A program made the position numbers and the translations under genes. A model generated the notes under the pieces. That model saw nothing but the letters and a program-made list of their open reading frames with translations, did not search any database and was not told where the DNA came from. Of a stretch of DNA of 64,000 bases, positions 22,951 through 33,987 are shown one piece after another; the stretch's first letter is position 1, and every line of letters starts with the position of its first letter. The stretch lies in contig NC_083341.1 in the NCBI RefSeq assembly GCF_019175385.1, positions 65,877,800-65,941,799 of the forward strand, read 5' to 3'. Origin of the DNA: Lycium barbarum (Eukaryota; Streptophyta; Magnoliopsida; Solanales; Solanaceae).

Positions 22951-24849
22951 ATGACTGGACGCAAGAGTTTGGCACAAAAGAACCCAGCAAGCTTCGCTGG
23001 GCAGAAAAAGAAGCGGCCTGCTTTATGTGCGGGGACATCTACCACACCCTCTACACCTCAGCCGACTCCTACAGCCCAGGGCACTCTGGCCACTACTGAT
23101 GATGTGATCCGCTAGAGGTTTGAGGCCTAGATTAAAATAGAAGAGGGCCTCAGATGGGCAATTGAAGGTGTGAAGGAGAGTTATGACATTAAACGCTCCT
23201 TCAACATAGAGAAATACATCAGTCTTGTTGGGTTAGAAGAGTCATTTCCCAGGATCATGGAGCAACTACACATTTCCCAGGATCATGCAGCAACTGCACC
23301 AGCGAAACTGGATGGTGTTCACTAAAGAGCCCGGGAAGTTTATACCCCAAATCGTCAAAGAGGTCTACGCCAGTCTGGGTGTGACTATGGGCAAGAAGAA
23401 GAAAGTCGTGGTGGATTGCACTGTTATAGGAGAGGATGTGCTCTTGTTCCACGAGAGAATCAACGTAGAGTATTTTAACACCAAGGGAACACCTCACAGT
23501 GAATATGAGGACATGATTCAGTCAAATGTGGTCGAAACCAAGCGAGCCTAGTTGGCAGAAATCATAGTGGCTCCGAGAACTACTCCTCCATGGATAAAGC
23601 CTAAGATGGGTATTGAAAAGGTGACCCTAAATATTGAAGCTAAATTTTGGTTATCCTTCATCAGCTCCCGGTTCTGGCCATCACATAATAAGACACTAGT
23701 GGGGATTCGCAAGGCCATTCTCATTGCGTGCATCATGACTGGGGTACACATTGATGTGGGTCATATTATGTACCCCCACATTATTGATAAAGCATGGCAG
23801 ACATCTCGGTCCATCCCTTTCCTGTGCTTGATCACTGCTTTATGTAGTAGACACAAGGTGCCTGTGTTTAAAAGGGTTGACCGAGAATGTGCATCAGTTG
23901 GGGTCGTGGATATTCTCTGGATTGAAGATGATGATAACCCCAAGAGGAGGAAAAAGTGGGCCCAGGCCCAAACCATTGACCTCACAGCTGGCTTAGAGGA
24001 CCTTGCTAGGCCGGCCACTTCTGCCATCCCGACATCCCGACACTTTCGGGTCCTGCTTCAGCTAGTGCGTCCACTAGCACTGCTGCGGGGCCACCACTAG
24101 TGACACCCCCACCTGCTATAGGGGTCCCACCTTGGAGCACGCGCCCTCCCTCTGTTGATGATTTTTGGAACATGGCTCGGACTGTGGGGGCTGTGAATTC
24201 CAAAGTGACCCGTTTCATCCGCACTCCTTCTGACATGATTAAAAAGGCGATGGAGGAGTCCAACAGATAGTGGGAAGAGTGTGTGGTTAGTCTGGAGAAG
24301 AGGGTGGTGAAGATCGAAGCTGGTGAGACGGAGAGTGTGAAGGCGGTGAAGACCGACCTTGCTCAGTTGCGCGCCGATTTCACATCTTCCCGGACCCTAC
24401 TATTTGAGGCCAGGGGTACAGGGGTTGGTATGGATACTGAGGAGGTCCACAGGGCTCAGCATGAGTCAGAGGCAGTAGAAAGTTTTTCGCATCACACCAC
24501 TGCCACAGATGATCCATTAGATCTGGGTGATAATGAGTACGAGGAGCTGGATGATATTGAGACACTGCCGGATGCTTCAGAGGAGCAGCTTCTGGCTGTA
24601 TTAGCAGCTTTTGCCTAGCATGGCCACCACATCGCTGGTACAGACGCTGACCTTGAGCGCGACATGAAAATAGCACGAGAGTACTCCCTTATGGACATGA
24701 TGCCCCATGCGGGGAAGAGTACTAGTGCCACATACAGACCTCCACCTACTGGCAGCACTTCAGCACAATTTGAGCCCACATCATCCATTATTGCTGCTAC
24801 TGAGCCCACCGCTGAGCACAATACTGAGGCAGTTCGAGAGGCCACATGA
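22951..24849 (+). pseudogene. Extra retroelement ORF (putative plant transposon protein family), broken
   Basis: ATG at 22951 opens a basic, proline/threonine-rich N-terminus (GRKSLAQKNPASFAGQKKKR). The middle (about 23160-23960) carries WMVFTKEPGKFIPQIVKEVY and EAKFWLSFISSRFWPSHNKT, then SIPFLCLITALCSRHKVPVF. The C-terminal third is coiled-coil-like (EECVVSLEKRVVKIE, KTDLAQLRADF) and acidic. The same domain order occurs on the minus strand at 60985-56326. I recognise the middle as the domain often labelled putative plant transposon protein; its function is unknown to me. A 28-bp direct duplication (23243-23298) and an 8-bp one (about 24030-24045) account for both frame changes, and there are about five stops. 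Confidence 0.8.
23243..23298 (+). repeat. 28-bp tandem duplication that shifts the ORF frame
   Basis: catttcccaggatcatg and the eleven following bases occur twice in a row (23243-23270, 23271-23298), with two differences. 28 is not a multiple of three, and the downstream reading continues in the frame expected after such an insertion. Confidence 0.9.
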
Positions 24850-26570
24850 GGTGTCACAGGAAGTGCTTACTTCCTTTTGAGTGCTAATTGTTTATTGCAT
24901 TGGGGACAATGCAATTTTTAGTGGGGGTGGTACTCCTAGTGTCATTTGATGGAGTTTTTAAGTCTTTTTGATATGATGTACCAGGGATACTGTATGTATG
25001 ACCTGTGTTTTGACGGATAGTACTTATGTGTGTTGTTTTAAACATTGTAGTATTTTCATTATTGCATATGTGTTGTTGTGTTGCTGCCCGTATGTTGTTT
25101 GTGTTATTTTATGGTATTAGCTATATTCTTGGCTTTTCTTAGCCGTGGTTCTTTTCTTAAGGATACTAATGGTCTTTTGAACCAGGTATTTTTTTTAGAA
25201 AGTTTTGAGTCGGCTTGTCCCAATGATAGATATTTAGGCGCTTTCTTAAGGGAACAAAGCCTTGTAGGGTTGGGATGTGAGCATGACTTGTTTGGTATCA
25301 ATACAGTTAGAATGTTACATAATATTGCATACGCCTCCGAAAATTTTGAGCTTTAATGAGAATTGATAATCATGACAACTTAGGCTTCACTTTGTTATTC
25401 TTGACAATTCAATTGGGTAAACCATTAATTGATCTTGTTTTGAAAGAGATTGACTCATTTTGAACATAGCATGTGCCAGGAGCGGTGATGTTTTGTACTG
25501 AATTGTGTGATTGCTTGTGTCAACTAGAACTTGCCCGGTTTTTCTTTCTAAGCTAAACTTGAATGATCGGTTGAAGAAAGGATCTTAGGCAATCTTTGAA
25601 TGTCCATGTGAAACACCTTGTACATATATGTATCACTAGTCACCCCTTTTGAGCCTTTAGCCATTTTCTTGTTGCCATATTATAAGTCGTACCACTTCAT
25701 GTATCTCTTTTGAACCCATCCTTCCTTGAACTCTAAAATCTCAACATAGGCTGTTAGCCTAAGTTGGGGGTGAGAGGCCATGTGATTAAGGTTAACAAAA
25801 ATAGAAAGTGGAATGGCGGTGGTTAGAAATGAAAAGGTTGCCCTTGCACGAAAGAAAATAAAAGAAAAAGAAAGAAGTTTTGTTTATCGTTGTGTTTGCT
25901 AGAAAGGATTCTAATAAGTGCAAAAGGGGCGGTTAATAAAATAGCAATAGAAAGATGTGACTAAGGAGAGAAAAGGTGGAAGGAAAATGAAAGCGTTGTG
26001 AATCAAAGAAAAGGCCTCAACCAAGTCAAATGTAGTGCTCAAGGAAGGGATAGTCACTTTTGTACCCAAATTTGTATCCTACCCAACCCAAAGCTGGCAT
26101 TACAACCCGAAAAGACCTTTGTGATCTACAATTGATTGTTTTTTAAACTAGTATGGAAAGAAAGTAAGGGCAAGCATATGGTTTGATACTTGTGACACGT
26201 GAGATTCTTTTTGACTGCAAGTGTTCTCCTTTTGTCTCTCTAGATTGATTGATATTTGTGTGAAATGGACTTTCTTTTTGTGAGGGTGCATGTATTGCAA
26301 TAATAGATGAGCAATGAGACCATGCAGGCAAGTCAATAGAATGTGAATACGAATTAAGTAATCTCAAGAAACCATGTGAAGCTTTGGAGTGTCATAAGGT
26401 CATTGTTAGTGCGTTTATGAAATAACAAGAAGGGGCGGATATAGTAGAAGTATTATGTGTTTTTTCTAATTATTGATACCAATCGATAGTCATGTGCATC
26501 CCATGTAGGCCAGTTGGCAAGTCGTGAGTCATGAGTATCGAGTCATTTGCTTGAGGACAAGAAAAAGGTT
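24850..26570 (+). other. 3' non-coding region with three hairpin plus G-rich tract modules
   Basis: Module 1: stem ATTGCATTG/CAATGCAAT with loop GGGA (24894-24915), followed by GTGGGGGTGG. Module 2: stem TAGGCT/AGCCTA (25747-25761), followed by AGTTGGGGGTGAG. Module 3: stem CTTG/CAAG with loop AGGA (26550-26561), followed by the true polypurine tract. Between modules 2 and 3 is a purine-rich stretch (about 25850-25885). The open frame at 25078-25356 (92 aa) has no recognised relatives. Confidence 0.6.
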
Positions 26571-26582
26571 AAGTTGGGGTGT
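26571..26582 (+). other. Polypurine tract of the plus-strand Athila-like element
   Basis: AAGTTGGGGTGT lies directly before the LTR start TGATAAGTCG. Confidence 0.7.
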
Positions 26583-27993
26583 TGATAAGTCGTGGATTTT
26601 AAGGCTTTTAACATCCACTACTTATACTTTTAAGTAGTCTTTTCAAGTGTTTGTTCGTGTTTTCATATTTTTTCAGGTTTCGTGAGTCGAGGACAAAAGC
26701 GGGACAAAATGGAACAAAAAGAGCAAAAGAGCATAAAGTTGCGGCAAATATGCGGCACCGCAAAGTGGATTTGCGGCCGCATCTTTTGCCCAGAGAAATG
26801 ACAGTGAGCTGAGAAAAGATCATCAACTTGCGATGAGAATGCGGTACCGAAAATTCGGAGTTGCGGTCATATTTTGGAAGCCTGAACACCCAGTGATCCA
26901 AGCTACATGGCTAAATTTGCGAAGCAGATGCGGCACCGCAAACTCAAGTTGCGGCCGTATCTTCAGAACGACTAAGCAGAATTGCTGAGTGTTCTATGAT
27001 CTGCGGTCGCAAACTCAAGTTGTGACCGCAAACTATGATCGCAAGTCGTAAATTTGTCTGAAATTTGACTTTTTGTCCTCCCTTTATAAATTCTTGTACC
27101 TAGTGCTCTGTGCATATTATTGAATATTCCTCACTTTTCAGTTTTAGTTGTCTTTTAGCACTAAAGAGAGCATTGAATACTATTGTTGTGTGAAGCTTTT
27201 AGAGAAGATTCTTCACCTTTTGTCATCTTCTTCTTTAACATTATTGTAAGCTTCCATGAATATTCTCTTTGCTACTACTTTTTATTTAATGAGTATGAGT
27301 AGCTAAATCATTTAGCTAAGGTTGTGGGACCAAATGTGTTAGTTATGTGATTGGGTTTTTGCATTCAACTTCCATTTATGTGTTATGATGCATTTCTATT
27401 TACTCTTTGTTCTTTAATGCCATTTAATGGTGTACAATATTATTTGAGCCTATTTACGTTTCCTTTGCTTGAGAAAGAAAGGGGAAGTTAGGAAAAGAGT
27501 AAATAGCAAGAATTTGAGGCTTCTAAACCTCATCTAATAACTTGAGCTAGAGATAGAAAAGTTACTTGAAATAAAATGGGTGTTCATTCATATTCCACAT
27601 CCTAAAGCTTGAGAAAGCTTAGTGATGACATATATCACCTTGGTTGAGAAACTCTTGATAAACTTATGTAACCCATATTTAATTGCACATACACATATGA
27701 AGGAGTTGGATTAATACCAGTTGCATTACTTTCCATTAGAACCACAACCTTAGTGCTTTTAGTAATTGTTAATCAAATATCAAGCATTCTCTTACCAATG
27801 ATCATGACAAATATTAAAATCAAACTTTTTGTACATTCCCGTCTCTAGAAATATAGACTATTAGTCAAGCGTTACACTTAACGAGTTTATTTCTTCATTG
27901 TATTATCTGTGGGATTCGACTCAACCCTTGTTGGGTTCTATATTTGACAAAGACCGCTTACTCCTATTTTAAAGGTGTAATTTGGACGTATCA
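26583..27993 (+). repeat. 3' LTR of the plus-strand Athila-like element (1,411 bp)
   Basis: It starts TGATAAGTCG and ends GGACGTATCA, giving the inverted ends TGATA/TATCA. It is homologous to the minus-strand LTR at 53328-54770: the 3' ends share AAATTACACC / GGTGTAATTT. The U3 part holds palindromes TGCGGCACCGCA (26751-26762, 26929-26940), TGCGGCCGCA (26772-26781) and TGCGGTCGCA (27002-27011), with a TATAAA box at 27085-27090 about 55 bp downstream of the last. Confidence 0.87.
27085..27090 (+). promoter_or_regulatory. Putative TATA box of the plus-strand Athila-like LTR
   Basis: TTTATAAAT in a pyrimidine-rich context, directly downstream of the palindrome cluster. The homologous LTR on the minus strand has TATAAATACC at 54211-54220 in the same relation to its own palindromes. 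Confidence 0.5.
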
Positions 27994-29843
27994 TCAGCGT
28001 TGTCTCGCATAAGGCAGGCCGAACGTTATTGCTTTGTTATGCACTTAGAGCGCGATCGCGCTAATGACCTATTTCAGGTATAAAAAGGGCAGAATCGAAG
28101 TTTTTAGCTTATTTCACCATTGTTGGATTTAGGAGCTCGGGATAACTTGAACCAAAGAGAGATATGTCATTTGTAAGGATGGATAAGTGATCTAAAGTAA
28201 TTTTTGGTTAAATATGGGGATTATCCACTTGATTTAGTGCCTAGATAATGAAATTTTGAGTTAGAAATTGAAAAATAAAAAATTCCTAGGTTTAAGAGAA
28301 TGAAATTAAGGATTTAAGGGTCCATCAGACGTAGAATTACAAACTAATGATAGATTTGAATTCGTCGGGTTATGGATAAGCCAAAAACGTAATCAATTTT
28401 TAAATTTTGACCACAGTTCTTAGATTTGACTTTTTGAGTTGACTTTGAGTCGATTAGTCATATATTACAATATGGATATCATTGAACTTGTTTAAACTTG
28501 TATAGTATTCTTTTTAATAGATCGAGTTCGTGTAATCAACTCAAAGCGAGGAAAGACAGTTCGAGAGGACTAAGTAGCTTCAAAATGAGGTAAATTATCA
28601 TTTAGGTATTTTTTCTCAAATTGACTTGTTTGCAATTTATTACATGTATGGGAGTAACATATATACCAGGTGACGAGCGCATATGGGGGTATTGTGATAC
28701 ACGTTGGGGTATGATATACCATGCCTCCAAAAATTTACTTGTTGCATGACTACTAAGCATATTTCCATCCTAGAGATAACGTTATAGGCATCGTTTCTAT
28801 ACTAGTAGAAAATTTATGAACTATGCACATGCTGATTACATGTTTATCTATTAATCATGCACTGTGTTTTATGCTTTATTATTGCATACACGGTTCAGTA
28901 GCTTAATATGGTTATGACATGTAAATTATCTGTGTGAGTAGTCATTTAGCACGTTACGTGCCGCATATAGATATGAATATGTCCCTCATCAATGTATCAC
29001 CTGAGGCACCGGGGCAGTGTGCACGCAATATTATTGTGATGCGAGCGCCGATGAGGGTAAAGTTCGAGTCTTTATCATACCTTCTTTGATTCATGACTCG
29101 TGTATGATGCATATCTTTATATGTTGTATTAGTTGCATAGATTATTATGTCATATTGATGGCATAACTCAATATGTTGTATCGTGTATACTTGATTATGC
29201 CCCTATGTGATATATATATATATATATTATAGACTACGTAGATTTTAAAAAAAGTATTTTCTGAACAACCCTTACTGCTACTTTGTTGGAGGCGATTGAT
29301 GATACTTACTAAGTACGCTTCAATTTTTGTATTAATATTACACTGCACTTTTGATGCAGATACCAATCCCTACACTAGTGGAGCATGTGGCCAAACTTTG
29401 GAGCTGATGGGAGACTATCCTCGTAAGTTATTACTTTACAGCACCTTGGAGTTTCTTTCTTTTTAGATGTCTTTACTATTTCTATATCATCAAATAGTGT
29501 TTGTATTTAGAGACGGGTTATATTTACTCTTATAGTCGCTTATGACTTGTACCACCGATTCTTGGGGCTGTCTATGTCTTGATAACTTGTTTTCGATTTT
29601 ATACTTGCTCTTAAACTTATTATGATTTTTCATAATTAAAAATAGACTTTTCATGCAATTGGGACGTTTGCTTAACAGGTTTGGGTTAGGTGCCATCGCT
29701 GCTTAGTCAATTTGAGTCGTGACAAAGTGTATTAGAGCCCTAGGTTGCTGGTCTTATATGTCATGAGTAATGTCTAGTAGAGTCTTGCAGATCGGTACAA
29801 AGAAGTCTGTATTTATCTTCGAGAGGCTATGAGACATTTTAGG
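27994..29843 (+). mobile_element. Partial Tekay/Del-like Ty3 LTR with primer-binding site and start of its interior
   Basis: The LTR body ends GTCGTGACA at 29724. Just after it, TGTATTAGAGCC (29728 on) is a decayed form of the TGGTATCAGAGC initiator-Met primer-binding site. Another 100 bases of typical leader follow (GAGGCTATGAGACATTTTAGG) and stop at about 29843. The left end is cut at 27994 by the Athila-like LTR. The palindrome AGCGCGATCGCGCT (28049-28062) is followed by TATAAAAAGG (28079-28088). A (TA)n run lies at about 29212-29226. Confidence 0.72.
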
Positions 29844-31740
29844 AAATCCCCTTCCTTTCTCTCTTTACCATGTGATCTTGTTTCAGTTTAAAATCTAAAC
29901 CTCTTTGTTTCACTCTCTCATATATGTTGAGCACACGTACATTTTCTAGAGTTTCATACATGGTTTCATAAGTATAATAACCATGCTCAAAACGTAAATA
30001 TAATATCAACGGTGAACACGAAGCTTCTAGTTGATTAAGGATTACAAAAGGAGACATCTAAACATAAGACGCACACTTGAACAGTGGAGGGCTCACTCAT
30101 AAATGTTGGAGGAGTCAAATGATATCTCGTGTCCCCATATCTTTTCATACATCGTAGTGAACAAGTATCATTGACTCCCTAACTCAAGGCTATGAAATGA
30201 CTTTTAGAAAAATATCATGTTAAGGATATAAAATTCAGATCAAGAAAGACATTTCTTAAATCATCATACAATTAAAACTTAAAACATTTTAATGATTTTG
30301 AAATATATGGCTTTATCCCTTTCCATATCATAGCATGTATTATATTTTTATGTATTCCCTTCACGATCGAGAGGAGGCAAATGCTCCTAGAATCCAACAT
30401 TTCCTCTTTTCGAGCTTCTCCTCTTCTACGTGAGAGATTTCTCGCGAAATTTCTTAAAGTATTATAAAAGAATTCATGGATACACTCAACAATTTTCTTT
30501 GTCAACTCAATGTGGCGTATGATTTCAGCTCAATTGACTAAGGTATCTCCCCACAATGTCATCTGGTTGACATAACTTTGCTAGCATTCATGATCCTAAC
30601 TAGTCGAACCTAACCAAGGAAAGCTATCTAATCTCCCAAATCATTGGTTACAACCATAGCTCTATATAGGCACGTGTAGCTTTAGGTATTTGGCCTTTTT
30701 AAAAACACCCTCTCAATTATCTAAGGATGCTCCAATACTTTTTCAATATCATTTGACACTTTTGGCCCTTGAACGTAATTTTTCAAAACAACTTCATATC
30801 ATTTGACACCTTTGGCCCTTGAACATAATCTTTCAAAATATTTTCATATCATTTGGCATCCTTGGCAATTTAACATGACCTTGACAACCCAATTTATTAT
30901 TTATTTCATGTCACGTATCATTAGAAAACATATCATGGGTTTAAATTGAATATTATTTCTTTCTTTAAAACATCATTTTTGTGTAATATCACGACTTGAA
31001 GTTCAAAAACATGGCTTTGGTAGTAAACATGACTTTTATCATAAACATGATCTTTGTTCTTGAAAGCATATTCATGAATCATTTATTAAACATGAAATGA
31101 TGGGATTTTATCTTCACATTTCAAAATATAAACTCAAAAACATTTCATAAACACATGTCGTGACATTCTTAAGATAGAAAAATTCATAAAGTTTTACAGA
31201 AGACTTAGAGAATGATTGCTCGCTTGCCCTTACGAGCTAACATTCACATTTTAGACATTTCTACAAATGCATGATAGGCATGACTTAAGGAAAAATAAAC
31301 TCAAGAAAAGGTATATCTTAACTTATTTTATGTGATCTTTAATTAGCTCTGATGCCAAACCAGCTCAACAACATCAGTCTACACAATCGAACTCATATCA
31401 GTAAATAATCACTCCTTCGAATTCACAACAATTGAGTTAACTAGTGACTACAAGCTCAAGTAACAAATATGCGCAATTCCTCCATACTTGTCGTTTGGTA
31501 TAAATCAAGTTCACTTTCTTCATATGGTACTCCTAAAATTTTGATATTATCATTAGGACGATTAGAAGCTATAATTTCGATCACACATTCACAATGCATC
31601 TTCTTCTCTATTTCTAACCCTAGGTTCAAGACCATTGATTTCAAGACTTCATGTAATTCCTTAAACAAATGGTGTTTTCTACTTCACAACACCTTCCAAA
31701 TATTCAACTCATAATCATATTATACTAAAAGTGAGAAGAT
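29844..31740. other. Unclassified AT-rich sequence with a short triple repeat
   Basis: No protein was recognised on either strand; the minus-strand frames at 29839-30057 and 30272-30505 are short and lysine-rich. GCTCTGATGCCA at about 31350 looks like the reverse complement of a primer-binding site, so part of this may be the interior of a decayed minus-strand LTR element, but no matching LTR end was found. Confidence 0.35.
30741..30890. repeat. Three diverged copies of a 60-bp unit
   Basis: ATATCATTTG(A/G)CA, then CTTGGC or TTTGGCCCTTGAAC, recurs at exact 60-base steps (about 30747, 30807, 30847 by motif), with TTTCAAAA between copies. The last copy is the most diverged. Confidence 0.65.
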
Positions 31741-31849
31741 AATAATTTTGCAGGTTCAGTTCACAGTCTCTGGTTGTTCATGTGCTTTGTGGCATATTTC
31801 GTTTTCTTAATTTCTTGCCATCTTTAGCCGTTAACTGATCAATTCTCTA

Positions 31850-32620
31850 ACTGCGACTTTTGGATCGGAAATTTTTTCCATCGCTTCGAGAAAATGCTAA
31901 TGCTGCAAAATATGGAACGGAGAGGACTATCTTAGCAAGCAGAAATGAGCATGTTGATAAGCTAAATGACAAGTTGATAGCCATATTTCTAGGTGAAAGC
32001 AAAACATTTATTCGTTTTGATTCTGCAGAAGATGACACCAACAACTATTATCAGGATGAATATCTAAATACTTAACACCAAATGGTCTCCCACCACATTC
32101 GTATTCCAAAAAATACAAGACATGTTATAATCAGGAAGATGCAGTTATAAATGATTATAATTTATACATGTTAGTTTTGAAGGAGAATGCACCTATCATG
32201 CTGCTAAGGAATTTAATCCATTCAAATGACTTATGCAGCGAAACAAGAATGATATGTAGAGGCTTTGACAACATCTTGTATGCAGAAATTACAAGTGGCC
32301 ATTGCGCAACTAAGCATGAGTTTCATCCACGAATTCAACTTTCCCCCTGAAAATGAAGGATATCCTTTCAAGTTCACTCTGAAGCAGTTTCCAGTACGTC
32401 TTTGCTTTGCAATGACAATAAATAAAGCACAAGGTCAAACAATTCCCAAGGTTGGGGCAGCCCCAACATGTTTTCTCTCATGGTCAATTGTGCGTTGCAC
32501 TTTCAAGCGGGAGATCAATGTCCACAAAAAAGGTTCTTGTCCTAACAGAGCAACCAAAACGTCCAAGTGAGACATACACAAAGAACGTTTACTTTTTATA
32601 TTACTCTTTTCACACATGTT
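31850..32620 (+). pseudogene. Helitron-type PIF1 helicase, C-terminal fragment
   Basis: Reads in pieces as the C-terminal half of a plant PIF1-like helicase of Helitron origin: YGTERTILASRNEHVDKLND, DSAEDDTNNYYQDEYLNT, ENAPIMLLRNLIHSND, TRMICRGFDN, then FAMTINKAQGQTIPKVG (a late helicase motif) and QHVFSHGQLCVALSSGRSM. Stops and at least two frame changes separate the pieces. The N-terminal helicase motifs with the Walker A lysine and the Rep nuclease are missing. Such helicases unwind DNA during rolling-circle-like transposition. No Helitron ends were confirmed nearby. Confidence 0.85.
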
Positions 32621-33984
32621 TAAATGTAATCGTTCTAATTGACTGATAATAACTCATGAAACACCCAGACTACTATGCAAATTGAGCTTGTAATTTTCAC
32701 AGTTACATTTACTGCTATTACTCATAACATGACTGTTTTCATAAAATGTATTTATTAAAAGCTAGAGTGGAGAAATAACCTCTTGAAGATAAATCTTGAA
32801 AATCTCAATTGTATTGTGTTCTTGAAATAATCTATGCAGTCCAAGGATTAAATGATGTTTATAATAGTGTTTGAGAGTATTATTTAAACCAAAAACATGT
32901 ATGAGACTCAATTGTTGTAGACAAAGTCATAAGCTCAATCTCCATATTTTCCTCAAACCCTAACTCAAAAACCTCCACCAAATTAATTGCTGCCCGGCAG
33001 CTATTTATATAGCCCGGGTGCTTGGATGACTTGTACCTCAGGCTGCACCGGTTGTACCCATGTTCCATGTTTATCTGTTGGATACCTCCTGAGTATATTG
33101 GACATAACTTTTTATACGAATGTCTAAATGACGAATGGTTTGAAGTGTTGGAAATTAGACTAAAAAAAATTTTACTATAATTTGATATTCGACACACATC
33201 ATAATTCTTTATATTTTGGGAGTTGTTATCATTTGGAACTTTAACCCGTTGCATAGTTTAAAACTTATCTTGGCCCCAAAGCCTTACATAGACGCTAAAT
33301 CACTTTATAACAATTTGTTCTCATAATATCATGTTCCAGTCATTCATACGCTCTCGTGTGGGTCCTACATAACTTGGGTTCATCCCTTTCTTCTTCTTTT
33401 TTTTATAAGAAATGGTTTATCCTTCTTAGTGGATTTACTCAGTGTGAATCTGATCAATAATTGTAAATTTTAAATACCGAATACTTACATTTATTGAGAA
33501 CTCTTGAGAAAGGGCGAGCAAAGGGAAGAAGAGAAAATATATAATGACATAAAAATTGTCAATTAAGCCAACTGACTTTTTGAGGTGGTGGCTAAGAAGA
33601 TGGAATATATTTTTCCTGGTCCCATCTACCTACTACTTCATTATTTCTGGCCAAACAAAAGAAGAAAAAAGGATTTTTGATCCATCCAATTGCATAAAAA
33701 AACATAATGCTGGGTGATGTCCCTACCTACTCTCTCATGGCCGGCATGGCCCCGCCCAAGTTATCTTTGTTCATACACATCTCCTGAACATTGTAACATT
33801 CTGTTCCATGATCTAAGAGATCCATTCATACATTATTGTAATGACAATGTACCAAAAAAAGAATTATTGGATCGGTAATTATTGAAGTTGATAGAATTTC
33901 TTTGCTTCAATTCATGCAAATATTTTAACAATAATTTTGAAGCTTTGAGAGTGAAGCTTTATCTGGCACTAAGTTAGCACCTAC
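32621..33984. other. No gene recognised
   Basis: AT-rich sequence between the Helitron fragment and the CACTA element. A minus-strand frame of 124 aa (32880-33254) has no start context or family I can name. Confidence 0.4.
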
Positions 33985-33987
33985 TTA

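Larger units (their letters stand above)
19350..27993 (+). mobile_element. Athila-like Ty3 element, 5' truncated, with extra downstream ORF and 3' LTR
   Basis: Order on the plus strand: RT (from about 19361), RNase H, integrase (to 21670), a non-coding spacer with palindromic words (21700-22950), an extra ORF (22951-24849), a long 3' non-coding region (24850-26570), polypurine tract and 3' LTR (26583-27993). The 5' LTR, gag, protease and RT N-terminus are absent; the break lies in the RT, against copia sequence. Family call: integrase C-terminal wording (CHLPVELEHKALWALKKLN) and the leader just after pol (CTTCTTGGGAGGCAACCCAA), which I associate with Athila-type plant elements. Confidence 0.88.

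Noticed and set aside
31340..31375. GCTCTGATGCCA as primer-binding site of a minus-strand LTR element
   Set aside because: Close to the TGGTATCAGAGC complement, but no LTR end (TG...CA) borders it, so it is kept only as a hint.
32880..33254. Minus-strand frame of 124 aa beside the Helitron fragment
   Set aside because: No recognised family, no start context and low-complexity composition; it may be chance or a fragment.
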